Below are positions 1 through 14,496 of a stretch of DNA of 64,000 nt, piece by piece. This DNA is from Enterobacter hormaechei subsp. hoffmannii. GTDB lineage: Bacteria; Pseudomonadota; Gammaproteobacteria; Enterobacterales; Enterobacteriaceae. Numbering within the stretch: position 1 is the first letter of the stretch; every line of letters begins with the position of its first letter. The translations under genes and the position numbers were made by a program. The notes beneath the pieces are model-generated. The model did not search any database and was not told where the DNA came from. It was given only the letters and a program-made list of their open reading frames with translations. The stretch is from positions 1,054,001-1,118,000 of the forward strand of contig NZ_CP017186.1 in the NCBI RefSeq assembly GCF_001729745.1, written 5' to 3'.

Positions 1-45
1 GACCGCGCATGCAGAAAGCCGCGCAGCCGGAGCGGATTGCTTAAT

Positions 46-62
46 TTTGCGAAGCGCTCACA
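46..62. promoter_or_regulatory. LacI operator copy upstream of lacI
   Basis: The 17 bp TTTGCGAAGCGCTCACA is the exact reverse complement of 1268-1284, the operator at the lacZ start. It sits just before a TATAAT at 66-71 that is a likely -10 for lacI, so binding here should repress lacI itself and could support a loop to the lacZ operator about 1.2 kb away. In E. coli the auxiliary O3 lies at the end of lacI, not in front of it. Confidence 0.75.
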
Positions 63-65
63 GGC

Positions 66-71
66 TATAAT
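66..71 (+). promoter_or_regulatory. Candidate -10 of the lacI promoter
   Basis: Perfect TATAAT located 48 bp before the lacI start codon. No good -35 hexamer is visible at the usual spacing, so the promoter may be weak, as expected for a repressor gene. The operator copy abuts it on the upstream side. Confidence 0.5.
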
Positions 72-119
72 GGCGTAACTGTGTCAGAATAGTGACTACC
101 TTTTACGACGCCAGAATCT

Positions 120-1190
120 ATGAAAGCGATCACTCTTTATGACGTTGCCCGCGTAGCGGGCGTTTCTTATCAGACCGTTTCCCGGGTGATTAACGACGCG
201 GAACACGTTTCTGCCCGTACGCGGGAAAAGGTCCGACAGGCCATGGCGGCGCTACACTATGTACCTAACCGTGGCGCGCAGCAGCTGGCCGGAAAACGCA
301 CCCGCACGCTGGGGCTGATGACCAGCGATCTGGCGCTGCATGCGCCGTCGCAAATCGCCTCAGCTGTAAAATCCCGGGCAGTGGAGCAGGGGGCTGGCGT
401 GCTCATCTCTATGGTGGAGCAGCCCGCGCAGTGTCAGGCTGCTTTGCAGGAGTTACTGGCGCAGCGCGTGGAGGCGCTGCTAGTGAACGTTCCGCTGGAA
501 GATGCTCAGGCAGGAATGCTTCAGGAAATGGCCTCGCCGACCCCGGTTCTTTTTCTTGATGTTTCCCCCACAGCTCGGGTTAACAGCCTCGTTTTCAATG
601 CTGAACAGGGCGCTGGCCTGGGGGCGGAGCATCTGCTTTCGCTGGGGCACCGGCGAATTGCGCTGCTCGCCGGGCCGGAAAGTTCTGTCTCTGCCCGGGC
701 TCGTCTGGCGGGATGGAAAACTACGCTGGCACAGGCTGGCGTTGAGGCGTTTGCGGTGGCGCAGGGCGACTGGAGCGCGGCTTCAGGCTACGAGAAAGGG
801 CATCAGCTCCTGGCGGGCGCGCAGCTGCCGGAGGCGATCCTTGTGGCGAACGATCAGATGGCGCTTGGCGTTTTACGCGCCTGTGCGGAAAAAGGCGTTG
901 CGGTACCGGGGCAGATCTCGGTTGTCGGGTTTGATGATACGGCTGACAGCGCGTGGTTTTCCCCTCCGCTGACCACCGTTCGGCAGGCGTTCCGCGAGGC
1001 CGGTGAACGCAGCGTGGAGTGGCTCCTGGCAACTGCCCGTCACGCCGAACCCTGGCAACAACAACTTCCCGTTACGTTGATCGTTCGTCATTCCACCGCG
1101 CCGCGCGCCGTACAACAGGCCGATCGTGAAGAGCTGGCGCAACAGCTAAGAACGCTGGCGCTGCTGGCGGAGAAACTGGCGCGCAGCTAG
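120..1190 (+). CDS. lacI: Lac repressor LacI
   Basis: Transcriptional repressor of the lactose genes. The 356 residues start with a LacI-type helix-turn-helix (about 5-25) in which the recognition helix reads YQTVSRV, the same operator-contact residues as E. coli LacI. The hinge helix follows, with the AQQLAG motif at about residues 53-58. The sugar-binding core (about 60-330) keeps LALHAPSQI and VANDQMALG. A leucine-rich tail (LRTLALLAEKLA) matches the E. coli tetramerisation helix, so the protein should be tetrameric and able to loop DNA. It precedes lacZ on the same strand, and identical operators lie on both sides. Length is close to E. coli LacI (360). Confidence 0.95.
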   Translation: MKAITLYDVARVAGVSYQTVSRVINDAEHVSARTREKVRQAMAALHYVPNRGAQQLAGKRTRTLGLMTSDLALHAPSQIASAVKSRAVEQGAGVLISMVEQPAQCQAALQELLAQRVEALLVNVPLEDAQAGMLQEMASPTPVLFLDVSPTARVNSLVFNAEQGAGLGAEHLLSLGHRRIALLAGPESSVSARARLAGWKTTLAQAGVEAFAVAQGDWSAASGYEKGHQLLAGAQLPEAILVANDQMALGVLRACAEKGVAVPGQISVVGFDDTADSAWFSPPLTTVRQAFREAGERSVEWLLATARHAEPWQQQLPVTLIVRHSTAPRAVQQADREELAQQLRTLALLAEKLARS

Positions 1191-1196
1191 CGCTTT

Positions 1197-1212
1197 TGTG
1201 ATCGTGCTCGCC
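1197..1212 (+). promoter_or_regulatory. CRP site of the lac promoter
   Basis: TGTGA at 1197-1201 followed after 6 bp by TCGCC, a good left and a poor right half of the CRP consensus. Its centre is about 61 bp before the start predicted by alignment with the E. coli lac promoter, the classical class I position. Confidence 0.6.
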
Positions 1213-1229
1213 TGGTGACGATCAAAGTC

Positions 1230-1258
1230 TTTACCGCCACCGTTTACCATGGCATGTT
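1230..1258 (+). promoter_or_regulatory. lacZ promoter (-35 TTTACC, -10 CATGTT)
   Basis: TTTACC at 1230-1235 and CATGTT at 1253-1258, spaced 17 bp, correspond to TTTACA and TATGTT of the E. coli lac promoter. The distance from the -10 to the operator is identical to that in E. coli. Confidence 0.7.
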
Positions 1259-1267
1259 GACTAAAAT

Positions 1268-4382
<3,115 letters not shown>

Positions 4383-4388
4383 GCCGAT

Positions 4389-4416
4389 ACGTGCGGCCAC
4401 TGCCGTGGCCGCACGT
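4389..4416. terminator. Stem-loop between lacZ and pdeB
   Basis: A perfect 12-bp stem (ACGTGCGGCCAC, 4-nt loop, complement) lies between the convergent lacZ and pdeB genes. It has no following T run on either strand, so its role as an intrinsic terminator is uncertain. Confidence 0.5.
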
Positions 4417-4433
4417 AACACCGCGTAATGGGT

Positions 4434-5993
4434 TTATTTCCTGAGGTTGTGCTCGGCCCAGCGAATGAAATCTTCTTTAGGCAGCGCCTTGCTGAAATAC
4501 CAGCCCTGTCCGTACTGCACGCCATGGCGATGCAACCATTCGAGCTGCCCTTCAGTTTCAATGCCTTCTGCGACCATCGCCAGCTTAAGCGATTTGGCCA
4601 TTTCGATGATGTGGGGAGTCACGTTCTTATACTCCAGCGCGTCCACAAAGGATTTATCAATCTTCAGGGTATCGACATCAAGATCCTGCAAATAGCTCAG
4701 GCTGGAGTAACCCGTACCAAAATCATCAATGTAGATGGCATGCCCGGAGCGCCGAAACGCAGCGATGGCAGGGGCGCTGACGGCAGGATCGGCAAAGCCG
4801 CGCTCGGTCAATTCAAGGGCGATCTGGCGCGGGTGGACGCCCCATTTGTTGAGCAATTGACTCAGCAGGCGAGGCAGCTCGGGGGACGTTAAATCGGATG
4901 GTGCAAGGTTGACAGAAATGTGCAGTTCCGGGTGATGATGCAGCCAGGCACCTAAATCCTCAAACACCTTATTCACCACCAGCTGTGTCAGCGTTGAAAT
5001 AAGCCCCGTCTGCTCCGCCAGGGGAACAAAGAGATTAGGCGACAGGTCACTGCCATCTGGCTGCGGCCAGCGCATCAGCGCTTCTGCACCCACCAGTTTT
5101 CCACTGCATAGCACCACAATGGGCTGAAAGTGAACCTCGATCTCCTGGTTGTTGATCGCGTCGATCAGCCGGTTACGCGGGGACAGCAAACGGCGGAGGA
5201 TGCGAAGCACAACAAGGGCTGCAACCAGGCTTATCATTATGCCAGCCGGTAGCCAGATGATCAGCTGCTGATGCCAGGATGCCGCGAGCGGTTTTAACGA
5301 TGCCCAGGCAATAACCGTAAGCCCCAGTTCTGGCACCGGTTTCAACACGTACATCGAGCCGTTGTATTGCACGCGCTTAACGTCCTGCTGCTCCTTAACG
5401 ACAGAAAGAATATACGGGTCGAGAATATTGCTTCTGGCAAATATCCGATGGGTTTCGCTGCCCACCAGGGCGGCATCCATCGAAATGTCACCGAACGGGA
5501 CAACATCCACAAGCGACGCCGGATCGACCATTACCAGATAATGTCCTTTCCCCAGAACGGCCATATAACGGTGAATGCCGAGGTCGTTTTGCGAGGTGAG
5601 CCACGCGCTATATCCGTCTGCGGTGATCCGCATCGGGGGCGGTAAGATCGCCGTATTACTGGATTGTTCCAGAGAGGAGCAGAGCGGCTTCAGGTTATCG
5701 ATATACATCACTTCCTGAATATAGCGCCATGAGAACGCGACACGACGCATTTCGCGTAAGTGCGGAGGAGTGCAGGGCGGGGCGTTGAACAACTGTAGGT
5801 GCGTGAGCGCCTGTTTTGCCTGCGCAACGACTCTGTCGGTACGGATCAGGGCGCGCGAGGCATATCTGTCCAGTGCATCCACAAATTTCGCCTCTGCCTG
5901 ACGATGCGCCAGCCAGATACTGAGGCACACAGGGACCAGCACAGAGAAGATCAGTACGCCTGTCACCAGGCTGACCAGATGTCGGGTTCGCAT
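4434..5993 (-). CDS. pdeB: CSS-motif EAL cyclic-di-GMP phosphodiesterase
   Basis: Inner-membrane phosphodiesterase degrading c-di-GMP, at the locus of E. coli ylaB/pdeB. The 519 residues have an N-terminal transmembrane helix (about 7-30), a periplasmic CSS domain with the CSS motif in LKPLCSSLE, a second membrane helix (LIIWLPAGIMISLVAALVV), and a C-terminal EAL domain. Catalytic motifs are present: AEALMRW, ELTERGF, IDDFGTGYSSL, LKIDKSFV and VAEGIE. In this family the CSS cysteines form a DsbA-made disulfide that controls activity. The start at 5993 was chosen because it has an AAGGA ribosome site about 10 bases upstream and places the first membrane helix at the N-terminus. The longer frame to 6230 adds an unrelated stretch. 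Confidence 0.9.
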   Translation of the reverse strand: MRTRHLVSLVTGVLIFSVLVPVCLSIWLAHRQAEAKFVDALDRYASRALIRTDRVVAQAKQALTHLQLFNAPPCTPPHLREMRRVAFSWRYIQEVMYIDNLKPLCSSLEQSSNTAILPPPMRITADGYSAWLTSQNDLGIHRYMAVLGKGHYLVMVDPASLVDVVPFGDISMDAALVGSETHRIFARSNILDPYILSVVKEQQDVKRVQYNGSMYVLKPVPELGLTVIAWASLKPLAASWHQQLIIWLPAGIMISLVAALVVLRILRRLLSPRNRLIDAINNQEIEVHFQPIVVLCSGKLVGAEALMRWPQPDGSDLSPNLFVPLAEQTGLISTLTQLVVNKVFEDLGAWLHHHPELHISVNLAPSDLTSPELPRLLSQLLNKWGVHPRQIALELTERGFADPAVSAPAIAAFRRSGHAIYIDDFGTGYSSLSYLQDLDVDTLKIDKSFVDALEYKNVTPHIIEMAKSLKLAMVAEGIETEGQLEWLHRHGVQYGQGWYFSKALPKEDFIRWAEHNLRK

Positions 5994-6176
5994 GCTGCTG
6001 TATCCTTTCCATATGCCCGACCAGGGCATGGAGTTTGCGCGCCAGATGAAAAATTTTTTATCGCTAAATGATATAGTTATAGCATGTAACAGTCTCTCGC
6101 AGAATTTGAAAAAACCTTTCAAAAACAGGCTGTGCGTCACAGGGGTTGTTTTTGCAGCAAAGCTCAGATAGTATTT

Positions 6177-6191
6177 TGTTATGTTATAACA
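6177..6191. promoter_or_regulatory. Zur box of rpmE2-rpmJ2
   Basis: TGTTATGTTATAACA has two perfect 6-bp arms and differs at one base from the enterobacterial Zur consensus TGTTATANTATAACA. It ends 17 bp before the rpmE2 start codon. Zur with zinc should shut the downstream genes off when zinc is plentiful. Confidence 0.85.
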
Positions 6192-6208
6192 ATGCATGAA
6201 GGCCAGAG

Positions 6209-6469
6209 ATGAAACCGAATATCCATCCAACCTATCGCACCGTTGTGTTTCACGACACCACGGCTAATGAATATTTTAAAGTTGGCTCAACGATTAAGAC
6301 AGACCGTGAAATTGAGCTTGAGGGGAAAACGTATCCCTACGTTACTCTTGATGTCTCCTCTAAATCACATCCGTTTTATACCGGGAAGCAGAAGACCTTC
6401 TCGACGGATGGCAGCGCGGCACGCTTCCGCAAGCGTTTTGGTGGCTTTCTTGATGCGAAGCGAGGCTAA
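6209..6469 (+). CDS. rpmE2: Ribosomal protein L31 type B, zinc-independent
   Basis: Alternative bL31 paralogue (YkgM, 86 residues) lacking the CxxC zinc ribbon of RpmE. It replaces the zinc-binding L31 in the 50S subunit when zinc is scarce and so frees zinc. The sequence starts [10 protein letters not shown] and contains the family signature [14 protein letters not shown] Zur box lies directly upstream, and rpmJ2 follows 2 bp after the stop, so the two form a zinc-starvation operon. In E. coli K-12 the pair ykgMO sits elsewhere on the chromosome; here it lies between pdeB and ylaC. Confidence 0.95.
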   Translation: MKPNIHPTYRTVVFHDTTANEYFKVGSTIKTDREIELEGKTYPYVTLDVSSKSHPFYTGKQKTFSTDGSAARFRKRFGGFLDAKRG

Positions 6470-6471
6470 TC

Positions 6472-6612
6472 ATGCAGGTGCTTAACTCATTGCGCAGTGC
6501 AAAACAGCGTCACCCGGATTGCCAGATAGTCAAACGCAAGGGACGCTTATACGTGATTTGCAAATCTAACCCGCGCTTTAAGGCGGTGCAGGGGCGTAAA
6601 AAAAGACGCTAG
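6472..6612 (+). CDS. rpmJ2: Ribosomal protein L36 type B, zinc-independent
   Basis: A 46-residue bL36 paralogue (YkgO): [17 protein letters not shown], then a basic tail ending KKRR. Type B L36 lacks the complete set of zinc ligands of RpmJ and works with RpmE2 during zinc limitation. It starts 2 bp after rpmE2 and shares the Zur box upstream of that gene. Its stop codon overlaps the stop of the convergent acetyltransferase gene by two bases. Confidence 0.93.
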   Translation: MQVLNSLRSAKQRHPDCQIVKRKGRLYVICKSNPRFKAVQGRKKRR

Positions 6613-7319
6613 AGGCGCGTTTCTCGCCAGCTTTCAAGGGATCTTTTCTGTTTGCCATCGACGGTAAAATTGTCGGTGGCAAGCCAGCTTTCAAACGCGC
6701 TCGCCAGCGCTGACCACTCTTTGTTGAGAATTGAAAACCAGTCGGTGTCCCGGTTTCGGCCTTTAATGACCAGCGCCTGGCGAAAACGCCCTTCAAACTG
6801 AAACCCAAGACGCAGGGCCGCTTTGCGGGAGGGTTCGTTCAGGCTGTTGCACTTCCATTCATAACGTCGGTAGCCCAGGGTATCGAACACGTACCGCATC
6901 AGCAGATACTGCGCTTCTGTCGACATGGGCGTGCGGCTTAACATTGACGAGAAGTGAACATGTCCCACTTCTACAACGCCGTTTTTAGGATCGATCCGCA
7001 TAAGGGACAGCGTCCCGACAGGAGATTGGGTCTGGTTATCGATAACGCTAAAGTGGATGGGATCGGATAATTTGCTCACGCTCGCCACCCATTCGGCAAA
7101 CTCCTCTGCGGTGGCATCGGGTTCACGCAGCAGCCACGTCCAGCTTCGGGTATCTCCGGCCAGGGAATACGCAGAGAACAACGCGTGGGCATGCTCCACG
7201 CGCAGCGGCTCAAGCCGACAATAGCGACCCTGAAGTACCACCCGGGACGGGGGCGGGCGAGGCTGCCAGTCGGCAAGGCTTTCCCCTACAGGTTGTCCAA
7301 ACTCATTGAATATACTCAT
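6609..7319 (-). CDS. GNAT-family N-acetyltransferase
   Basis: A 236-residue acetyl-CoA-dependent acetyltransferase of the RimJ/RimL type. Recognisable parts are an N-terminal GRYCRLEPL strand, a central [24 protein letters not shown] segment, and a C-terminal [36 protein letters not shown] block typical of this subgroup. The substrate cannot be told from sequence; in this subgroup it may be a protein N-terminus, an amino group on a small molecule or an antibiotic. The gene is divergent from a MocR regulator 102 bp away, which is its most likely controller. Start at ATG 7319 rather than the in-frame GTG at 7331. Confidence 0.8.
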   Translation of the reverse strand: MSIFNEFGQPVGESLADWQPRPPPSRVVLQGRYCRLEPLRVEHAHALFSAYSLAGDTRSWTWLLREPDATAEEFAEWVASVSKLSDPIHFSVIDNQTQSPVGTLSLMRIDPKNGVVEVGHVHFSSMLSRTPMSTEAQYLLMRYVFDTLGYRRYEWKCNSLNEPSRKAALRLGFQFEGRFRQALVIKGRNRDTDWFSILNKEWSALASAFESWLATDNFTVDGKQKRSLESWRETRL

Positions 7320-7363
7320 CTTTATTTCCACGATGTTGAAAAGATCTCCAGATTAGTGAATTA

Positions 7364-7407
7364 CTGGTTCCTTAAAAAGAACCACCAGGCTATGTTTTGC
7401 TGGTACC
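7364..7407. promoter_or_regulatory. Candidate MocR operator in the divergent region
   Basis: Two direct repeats, CTGGTTCC (7364-7371) and CTGGTACC (7400-7407), start 36 bp apart. An inverted repeat TGGTTC/GAACCA (7365-7384) overlaps the first. Widely spaced direct repeats in the divergent promoter are the usual arrangement for GabR/PdxR-type regulators. Confidence 0.5.
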
Positions 7408-7421
7408 ACGAGGAGGTAAAG

Positions 7422-8882
7422 ATGAATATACCGGGTGATGAGCTATACACCCTGCTCCATGCTGCGCTGAAAAAACGTGGGGAAGAAACGCTCCAGCGCG
7501 CGCTCTACCTTGCTTTGCGGGAGGCCATACTGTGCGGAAGGCTTCGGTCCGGCAGTCATTTGCCCGGCTCGCGAACGCTGGCGCAGCAGATCTCGGTGTC
7601 CCGAAACACCGTTAATGCGGCGCTGGACCAGCTCACGCTCGAAGGTTATTTGCTGCGTAGCCGCCAGGGTACGCGGGTGGGGCAATTCACTCCTCGGACG
7701 CTTGCCCGGACATTACCGGACCCGGACGTCAGGCTGACAAAACGTGTCGCGCTACTGCCCGCGCCTGTGCCGCGCGACACTCCGGTGATGGCGTTTACTC
7801 CGGGAACGCCTGCCATCAACTATTTCCCCTTGCCGCTGTGGCGGCGGTTGTACGATCGCGTCCTGCGCGAGGAGGGAAGCGCCCTGTTAGGGTATGGCGA
7901 CCCGGCCGGTGAGCCGACGCTGCGGGCCGCCATTGCCCGCCATCTTGCGCTCTCCCGCGGCATTGACTGCGATGCAAGCCAGATAGTGATAACCGAAGGG
8001 GCGCTGGAGGGCGTCAATCTGTGCACGATGCTGTTAAGCGAGCCGGGGGATGTCGCCTGGGTGGAAAATCCTGGCTATAGCGGCGCCAAAAGCGCTTTCG
8101 TCAAAACCGGCCTGGCGATGACCGGCATACCGGTGGATGACGAGGGGATGTGCTGGGAAGGGCTGTGTGCGCCTTCACCCGCGCTGATTTTTACCTCGCC
8201 ATCGCATCAGTTCCCTTACGGAAGCGTACTCAGCGCGCGGCGGCGTCTGGCGCTGCTGGAACTGGCCCGGCAGCATAGCGCGTGGATCATTGAGGACGAT
8301 TACGACAGCGAATTTCGTTATACCGGTGAGCCCGTCCCGGCGATGCTGGGCATGCTCAACAATGCGCCCGTTGTGTATCTGGGGACATTCAGCAAAACGC
8401 TGTTTCCGTCGCTCCGGATGGGGTTCATGGTGTTACCGCCAGCGCTGGCGAAGGCGGCGCGTCCTGCCATCGGCTCGCTGCTGCGCGGCGGGCATCGCGC
8501 TGAACAGCGCACCCTGGCGCTGTTTATTGAGGAAGGCCACTATGCACGACATCTTGCCGCCATGCGCCGCCTTTACCGTAAGCGTTACCGCCAGCTGAGG
8601 GAGGTGCTGAGCGCAGAGCTTCATACGCCGCACCGTGTTCTTGCCGGGGAAGGGGGAATGCACCTGACGCTGGCGATTGACGGTATCGACGACCAGCGGC
8701 TGGTGGAGCAGGCAAGAGCGTTTCAGCTGGCACCCGCTGCACTGAGCGGGTACTACCTTGAGACGACGCAGGGGCAAACCGGTCTGGTTTTAGGTTACGG
8801 CAATACCTCTGCTTCGCAGTTTGCGCCGGGTATTCGACGTCTTCAGGCGCTCATTACACAGCAGCGGGGCGGGAAAGGGTAA
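7422..8882 (+). CDS. MocR-family PLP-dependent transcriptional regulator
   Basis: A 486-residue fusion of a GntR-type winged helix (about 15-85, with [22 protein letters not shown]) to an aminotransferase fold I domain (about 120-480). The PLP lysine is in [15 protein letters not shown], and the conserved [12 protein letters not shown] supplies the cofactor aspartate. Such proteins sense PLP or an amino compound and control a neighbouring gene, here probably the divergent acetyltransferase. The start at 7422 has a perfect AGGAGG ribosome site; an upstream in-frame extension has no support. The 3' end overlaps ylaC by 29 bp, tail to tail. Confidence 0.88.
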   Translation: MNIPGDELYTLLHAALKKRGEETLQRALYLALREAILCGRLRSGSHLPGSRTLAQQISVSRNTVNAALDQLTLEGYLLRSRQGTRVGQFTPRTLARTLPDPDVRLTKRVALLPAPVPRDTPVMAFTPGTPAINYFPLPLWRRLYDRVLREEGSALLGYGDPAGEPTLRAAIARHLALSRGIDCDASQIVITEGALEGVNLCTMLLSEPGDVAWVENPGYSGAKSAFVKTGLAMTGIPVDDEGMCWEGLCAPSPALIFTSPSHQFPYGSVLSARRRLALLELARQHSAWIIEDDYDSEFRYTGEPVPAMLGMLNNAPVVYLGTFSKTLFPSLRMGFMVLPPALAKAARPAIGSLLRGGHRAEQRTLALFIEEGHYARHLAAMRRLYRKRYRQLREVLSAELHTPHRVLAGEGGMHLTLAIDGIDDQRLVEQARAFQLAPAALSGYYLETTQGQTGLVLGYGNTSASQFAPGIRRLQALITQQRGGKG

Positions 8883-9321
8883 AGACATCATAAAAAGAGA
8901 GCTGGCCCTTGGTGAGGACCATTTTCTGCAACTTCTCTTTTTGCCCGGCTTCGACAGCCGGCGAGTGCAGGATGCTGTCGATCAGCTCCTTCGGCACGTA
9001 ACGCGTGTTGTACCACTCCCCGTTGTAGCAGACGCGGAAATCGAGTACGTCGATATCTTCATACCGGTAACGCGGATTGACGTCGAAAAAGAAAAACGCG
9101 TTAAACACCACGAACAGCACAACCAGCAGCCAGACGGAATCGACCAGCGTTTCAGACTTCAGCATGACGATAAGCGTTGCCAGCCAGGCGGCGTACATGG
9201 CGACGAACAATCCGGGATGATTGCGAATAAAGCTGATGCTAAAGCGCGGACGATTGTCGCGCTTTTCGCGGGTATTGAGCTCGTCGATGGTGGCGGTAAG
9301 CAGGCGCTGTATCTCTGTCAT
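8854..9321 (-). CDS. ylaC: Inner-membrane protein YlaC
   Basis: A 155-residue protein matching E. coli YlaC (156). Two membrane helices lie in the middle ([20 protein letters not shown] and [18 protein letters not shown]), flanked by a short N-terminal helix and a C-terminal cytoplasmic domain with the conserved [18 protein letters not shown]. The function is unknown. Its neighbours maa and pdeB are those of E. coli, but the MocR gene runs into its 3' end. Confidence 0.9.
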   Translation of the reverse strand: MTEIQRLLTATIDELNTREKRDNRPRFSISFIRNHPGLFVAMYAAWLATLIVMLKSETLVDSVWLLVVLFVVFNAFFFFDVNPRYRYEDIDVLDFRVCYNGEWYNTRYVPKELIDSILHSPAVEAGQKEKLQKMVLTKGQLSFYDVFTLSRPAAV

Positions 9322-9390
9322 TTTTTGCCTTTATGATTGTTAAAAATACAGGTGATCTGCCTATTTTATGAGAGGGGTTTATGCGATGAA

Positions 9391-9427
9391 AGTAACAGTT
9401 ATGCCAGGAAAAAGCATAACAGTTACT
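9391..9427. terminator. Stem-loop downstream of maa
   Basis: AGTAACAGTTATGC and GCATAACAGTTACT form a 14-nt stem with one mismatch around a 9-nt loop, just after the maa stop. In the maa direction it is followed by a short T-rich stretch, so it may be a weak intrinsic terminator. It also lies in front of ylaC. Confidence 0.5.
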
Positions 9428-9437
9428 CAGGATGCGC

Positions 9438-9989
9438 TTAGATCATTTTAATGATTTTCGCCGGATTCCCGCCCACTACCGCATTGGCCGGCACGTCTTT
9501 GGTCACTACCGCGCCGGAAGCGATAACCGCATTATCGCCAATGGTCACGCCCGGATTAATCACCGCACGTCCGCCGATCCAGACGTTATGGCCTATGGTG
9601 ACCGATTTACCGTACTCCAGCCCGCTGTTACGTTCGGTCGCGTCCAGAGGATGCGTGGCCGTATAAATGTGCACCCCCGGTGCGAGCATACAGTTATCGC
9701 CAATGCGGATAGGGCAGACGTCCAGCATGACGCAGTCGAAGTTGGCGTAAAAATTGTTGCCCAGATAGATGTTATAGCCGTAGTCGCAGCGGAAACTCGG
9801 CTCAATATAAGCGCCTTCGCTTTGACCCAGCAGGTCAGATAATAAGGCGCGACGTTCGGCCTTCTCATCGGGTGCGGTATGGTTATAGCGGTGAACAATA
9901 TGACGAGCGCGTAAACGGTCAGCCCTCAGCGTGTCATCGCCGGGGCGATAATATTCACCGGCAATCATCTTCTGTTTTTCTTCACTCAT
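9438..9989 (-). CDS. maa: Maltose O-acetyltransferase
   Basis: A 183-residue left-handed beta-helix acetyltransferase that transfers acetyl from acetyl-CoA to maltose and other sugars. The N-terminal maltose/galactoside acetyltransferase domain (about 1-55) precedes hexapeptide repeats such as [51 protein letters not shown]. The catalytic histidine is in the YTATHPLDA segment. A perfect CRP box and a separate palindrome lie upstream, suggesting catabolite control. Length equals the E. coli protein. Start supported by AGAGAGG. Confidence 0.93.
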   Translation of the reverse strand: MSEEKQKMIAGEYYRPGDDTLRADRLRARHIVHRYNHTAPDEKAERRALLSDLLGQSEGAYIEPSFRCDYGYNIYLGNNFYANFDCVMLDVCPIRIGDNCMLAPGVHIYTATHPLDATERNSGLEYGKSVTIGHNVWIGGRAVINPGVTIGDNAVIASGAVVTKDVPANAVVGGNPAKIIKMI

Positions 9990-10039
9990 GGGAACCTCTC
10001 TGGAATCGTTTTACGTAGCGTAAAGAGGATTAGCCAGAA

Positions 10040-10053
10040 AGGGAACGTTCCCT
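10040..10053. promoter_or_regulatory. 14-bp palindrome upstream of maa
   Basis: AGGGAACGTTCCCT is a perfect palindrome with a central CG, the form used by LacI/GalR-family regulators. It lies about 55 bp before the maa start. The regulator is unknown. Confidence 0.45.
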
Positions 10054-10062
10054 AAAAGTGGC

Positions 10063-10078
10063 TGTGACAGGAGTCACA
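10063..10078. promoter_or_regulatory. Perfect CRP consensus site upstream of maa
   Basis: TGTGACAGGAGTCACA has both consensus halves TGTGA and TCACA at 6-bp spacing. It is centred about 81 bp upstream of the maa start codon. Confidence 0.65.
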
Positions 10079-10196
10079 ACATTCTTGCGTATAAATACGT
10101 TTTATACGGGGACCTGGCGTTTGCACTTGAAGCGTAATACGAAAGGTAAATTCAGCTTAACAACGGGCGTAGTGCCTTAAAGTCTCTCTTCAACGA

Positions 10197-10415
10197 CTAA
10201 CGAACAAATTTCCATACCGAAGAGGGGATCTTGTCATAGAGTTTATTCATGGTCAGTTCAGCAAGACGATGGTCGGCAGCTGAATAAAATACCGCCAGTT
10301 CATTATCAGACAGCTCGTATTTATTTTTCTCAATAACTCGTTCGAGCGTGTCAATTGACTGACAGCGTCGCAGGCGCATCAAATAATCGACTTTAGTTAA
10401 TGGTTTATCAGACAT
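10197..10415 (-). CDS. hha: Haemolysin expression-modulating protein Hha
   Basis: A 72-residue nucleoid-associated protein of the Hha/YmoA family that binds H-NS and strengthens silencing of horizontally acquired genes. The sequence [18 protein letters not shown] and the C-terminal [13 protein letters not shown] are nearly those of E. coli Hha. It follows tomB by 28 bp in one operon, where TomB antagonises Hha toxicity. The start at 10415 gives the family length; an upstream in-frame extension to 10592 is not supported. Confidence 0.97.
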   Translation of the reverse strand: MSDKPLTKVDYLMRLRRCQSIDTLERVIEKNKYELSDNELAVFYSAADHRLAELTMNKLYDKIPSSVWKFVR

Positions 10416-10443
10416 AAAATTCACCTTAGTATTTGTAATAATT

Positions 10444-10818
10444 TTAACAGGAAAGACTAACCGGATTAGCTCTGCTGACATTCGTGAAGCAGCGAAATAG
10501 ACGGTTTCCTGATTTACGCCATTTCTGCAAATCCTGTGCGTTAATGCCGTAGCTGCTGAACAACATAAAGGTGTCGTCCAGGTATTCATCAATTTGCTCT
10601 ATCAACTTATTATCTTCATTGTACTTAATTTTATAATTAAGTGCGAAGGTTGCGATATGCTCGATCAGCTCATTAAGCTGTAAATTGATAGCAGACGTTG
10701 GATCGTTCACCCAGCCATGGTTACTTTCTTCAAGATTGGCAAGGCAGTCATGGTACAAGGATTCGCAGAGAAATTTCAACTGCGCGATATCATGCCTTTT
10801 TGGCGAGTACTCGTCCAT
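10444..10818 (-). CDS. tomB: Hha toxicity modulator TomB
   Basis: A 124-residue antitoxin-like partner of Hha (YbaJ). It starts [19 protein letters not shown], as in E. coli, with [32 protein letters not shown] in the middle and a cysteine near the end of the protein. TomB inactivates Hha through oxygen-dependent oxidation of an Hha cysteine and affects biofilm formation. Start 10818 was chosen from the E. coli N-terminus; an upstream in-frame start at 10851 would add 11 residues. Confidence 0.96.
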   Translation of the reverse strand: MDEYSPKRHDIAQLKFLCESLYHDCLANLEESNHGWVNDPTSAINLQLNELIEHIATFALNYKIKYNEDNKLIEQIDEYLDDTFMLFSSYGINAQDLQKWRKSGNRLFRCFTNVSRANPVSLSC

Positions 10819-11284
10819 AGCGCATCCCCTTCTGAGTGATTTTTTACTCACCGAACATCATGTCGGGATGGATACAACTTGCTTAGCCACACGGGAGCTG
10901 TGTTCCTGATAACTCTAACTATAAGCCACTCTGATCAGGATTTCACCGCGCTATTACGAAAAATTACAATTAAAACGTTTCCTTGCGAGCGCTTACGCAA
11001 ATGTGACCTCAGACGCGAACACTTTTATCGAGAGAAACCCTTTTTTTAATCCGTTCCTTAAGATTCATTGAGTTAGCGCAATGTTTCAATTGAAGTCCGG
11101 ATTCAGATGTCTTCGGCATTTACGATGATTTAGGATTTGTCCGAATATTTTAGGCGATGAATTGATATTAAAAGAATGCTGAATTCTACGATTAGCTTAT
11201 CGGATTATTATGATAAGTCTTATCAGGACGGGTGAAAATAAATAAAACGACAATAAGACTATTTTATGAATTTTTCTGAAAATG
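10819..11284. other. Intergenic region between tomB and acrB
   Basis: About 470 bp without a convincing gene. It is AT-rich in its acrB-proximal half and must carry the tomB-hha promoter. The only notable element is TTGCGAGCGCTTACGCAA at 10983-11000, an inverted repeat resembling the lac operator with one substitution and one inserted base. No small RNA was recognised. Confidence 0.6.
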
Positions 11285-11310
11285 AAAAAGGCCGCAAATG
11301 CGGCCTTTTT
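11285..11310. terminator. Intrinsic terminator of acrAB
   Basis: GGCCGC, aaat, GCGGCC stem flanked by A5 and T5 runs, so it works in both directions. It lies 18 bp after the acrB stop on the minus strand. Confidence 0.9.
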
Positions 11311-11327
11311 ATCATGTGAAACCGGTA

Positions 11328-14477
<3,150 letters not shown>

Positions 14478-14496
14478 TTAACGGCTCCTGTTTAAG

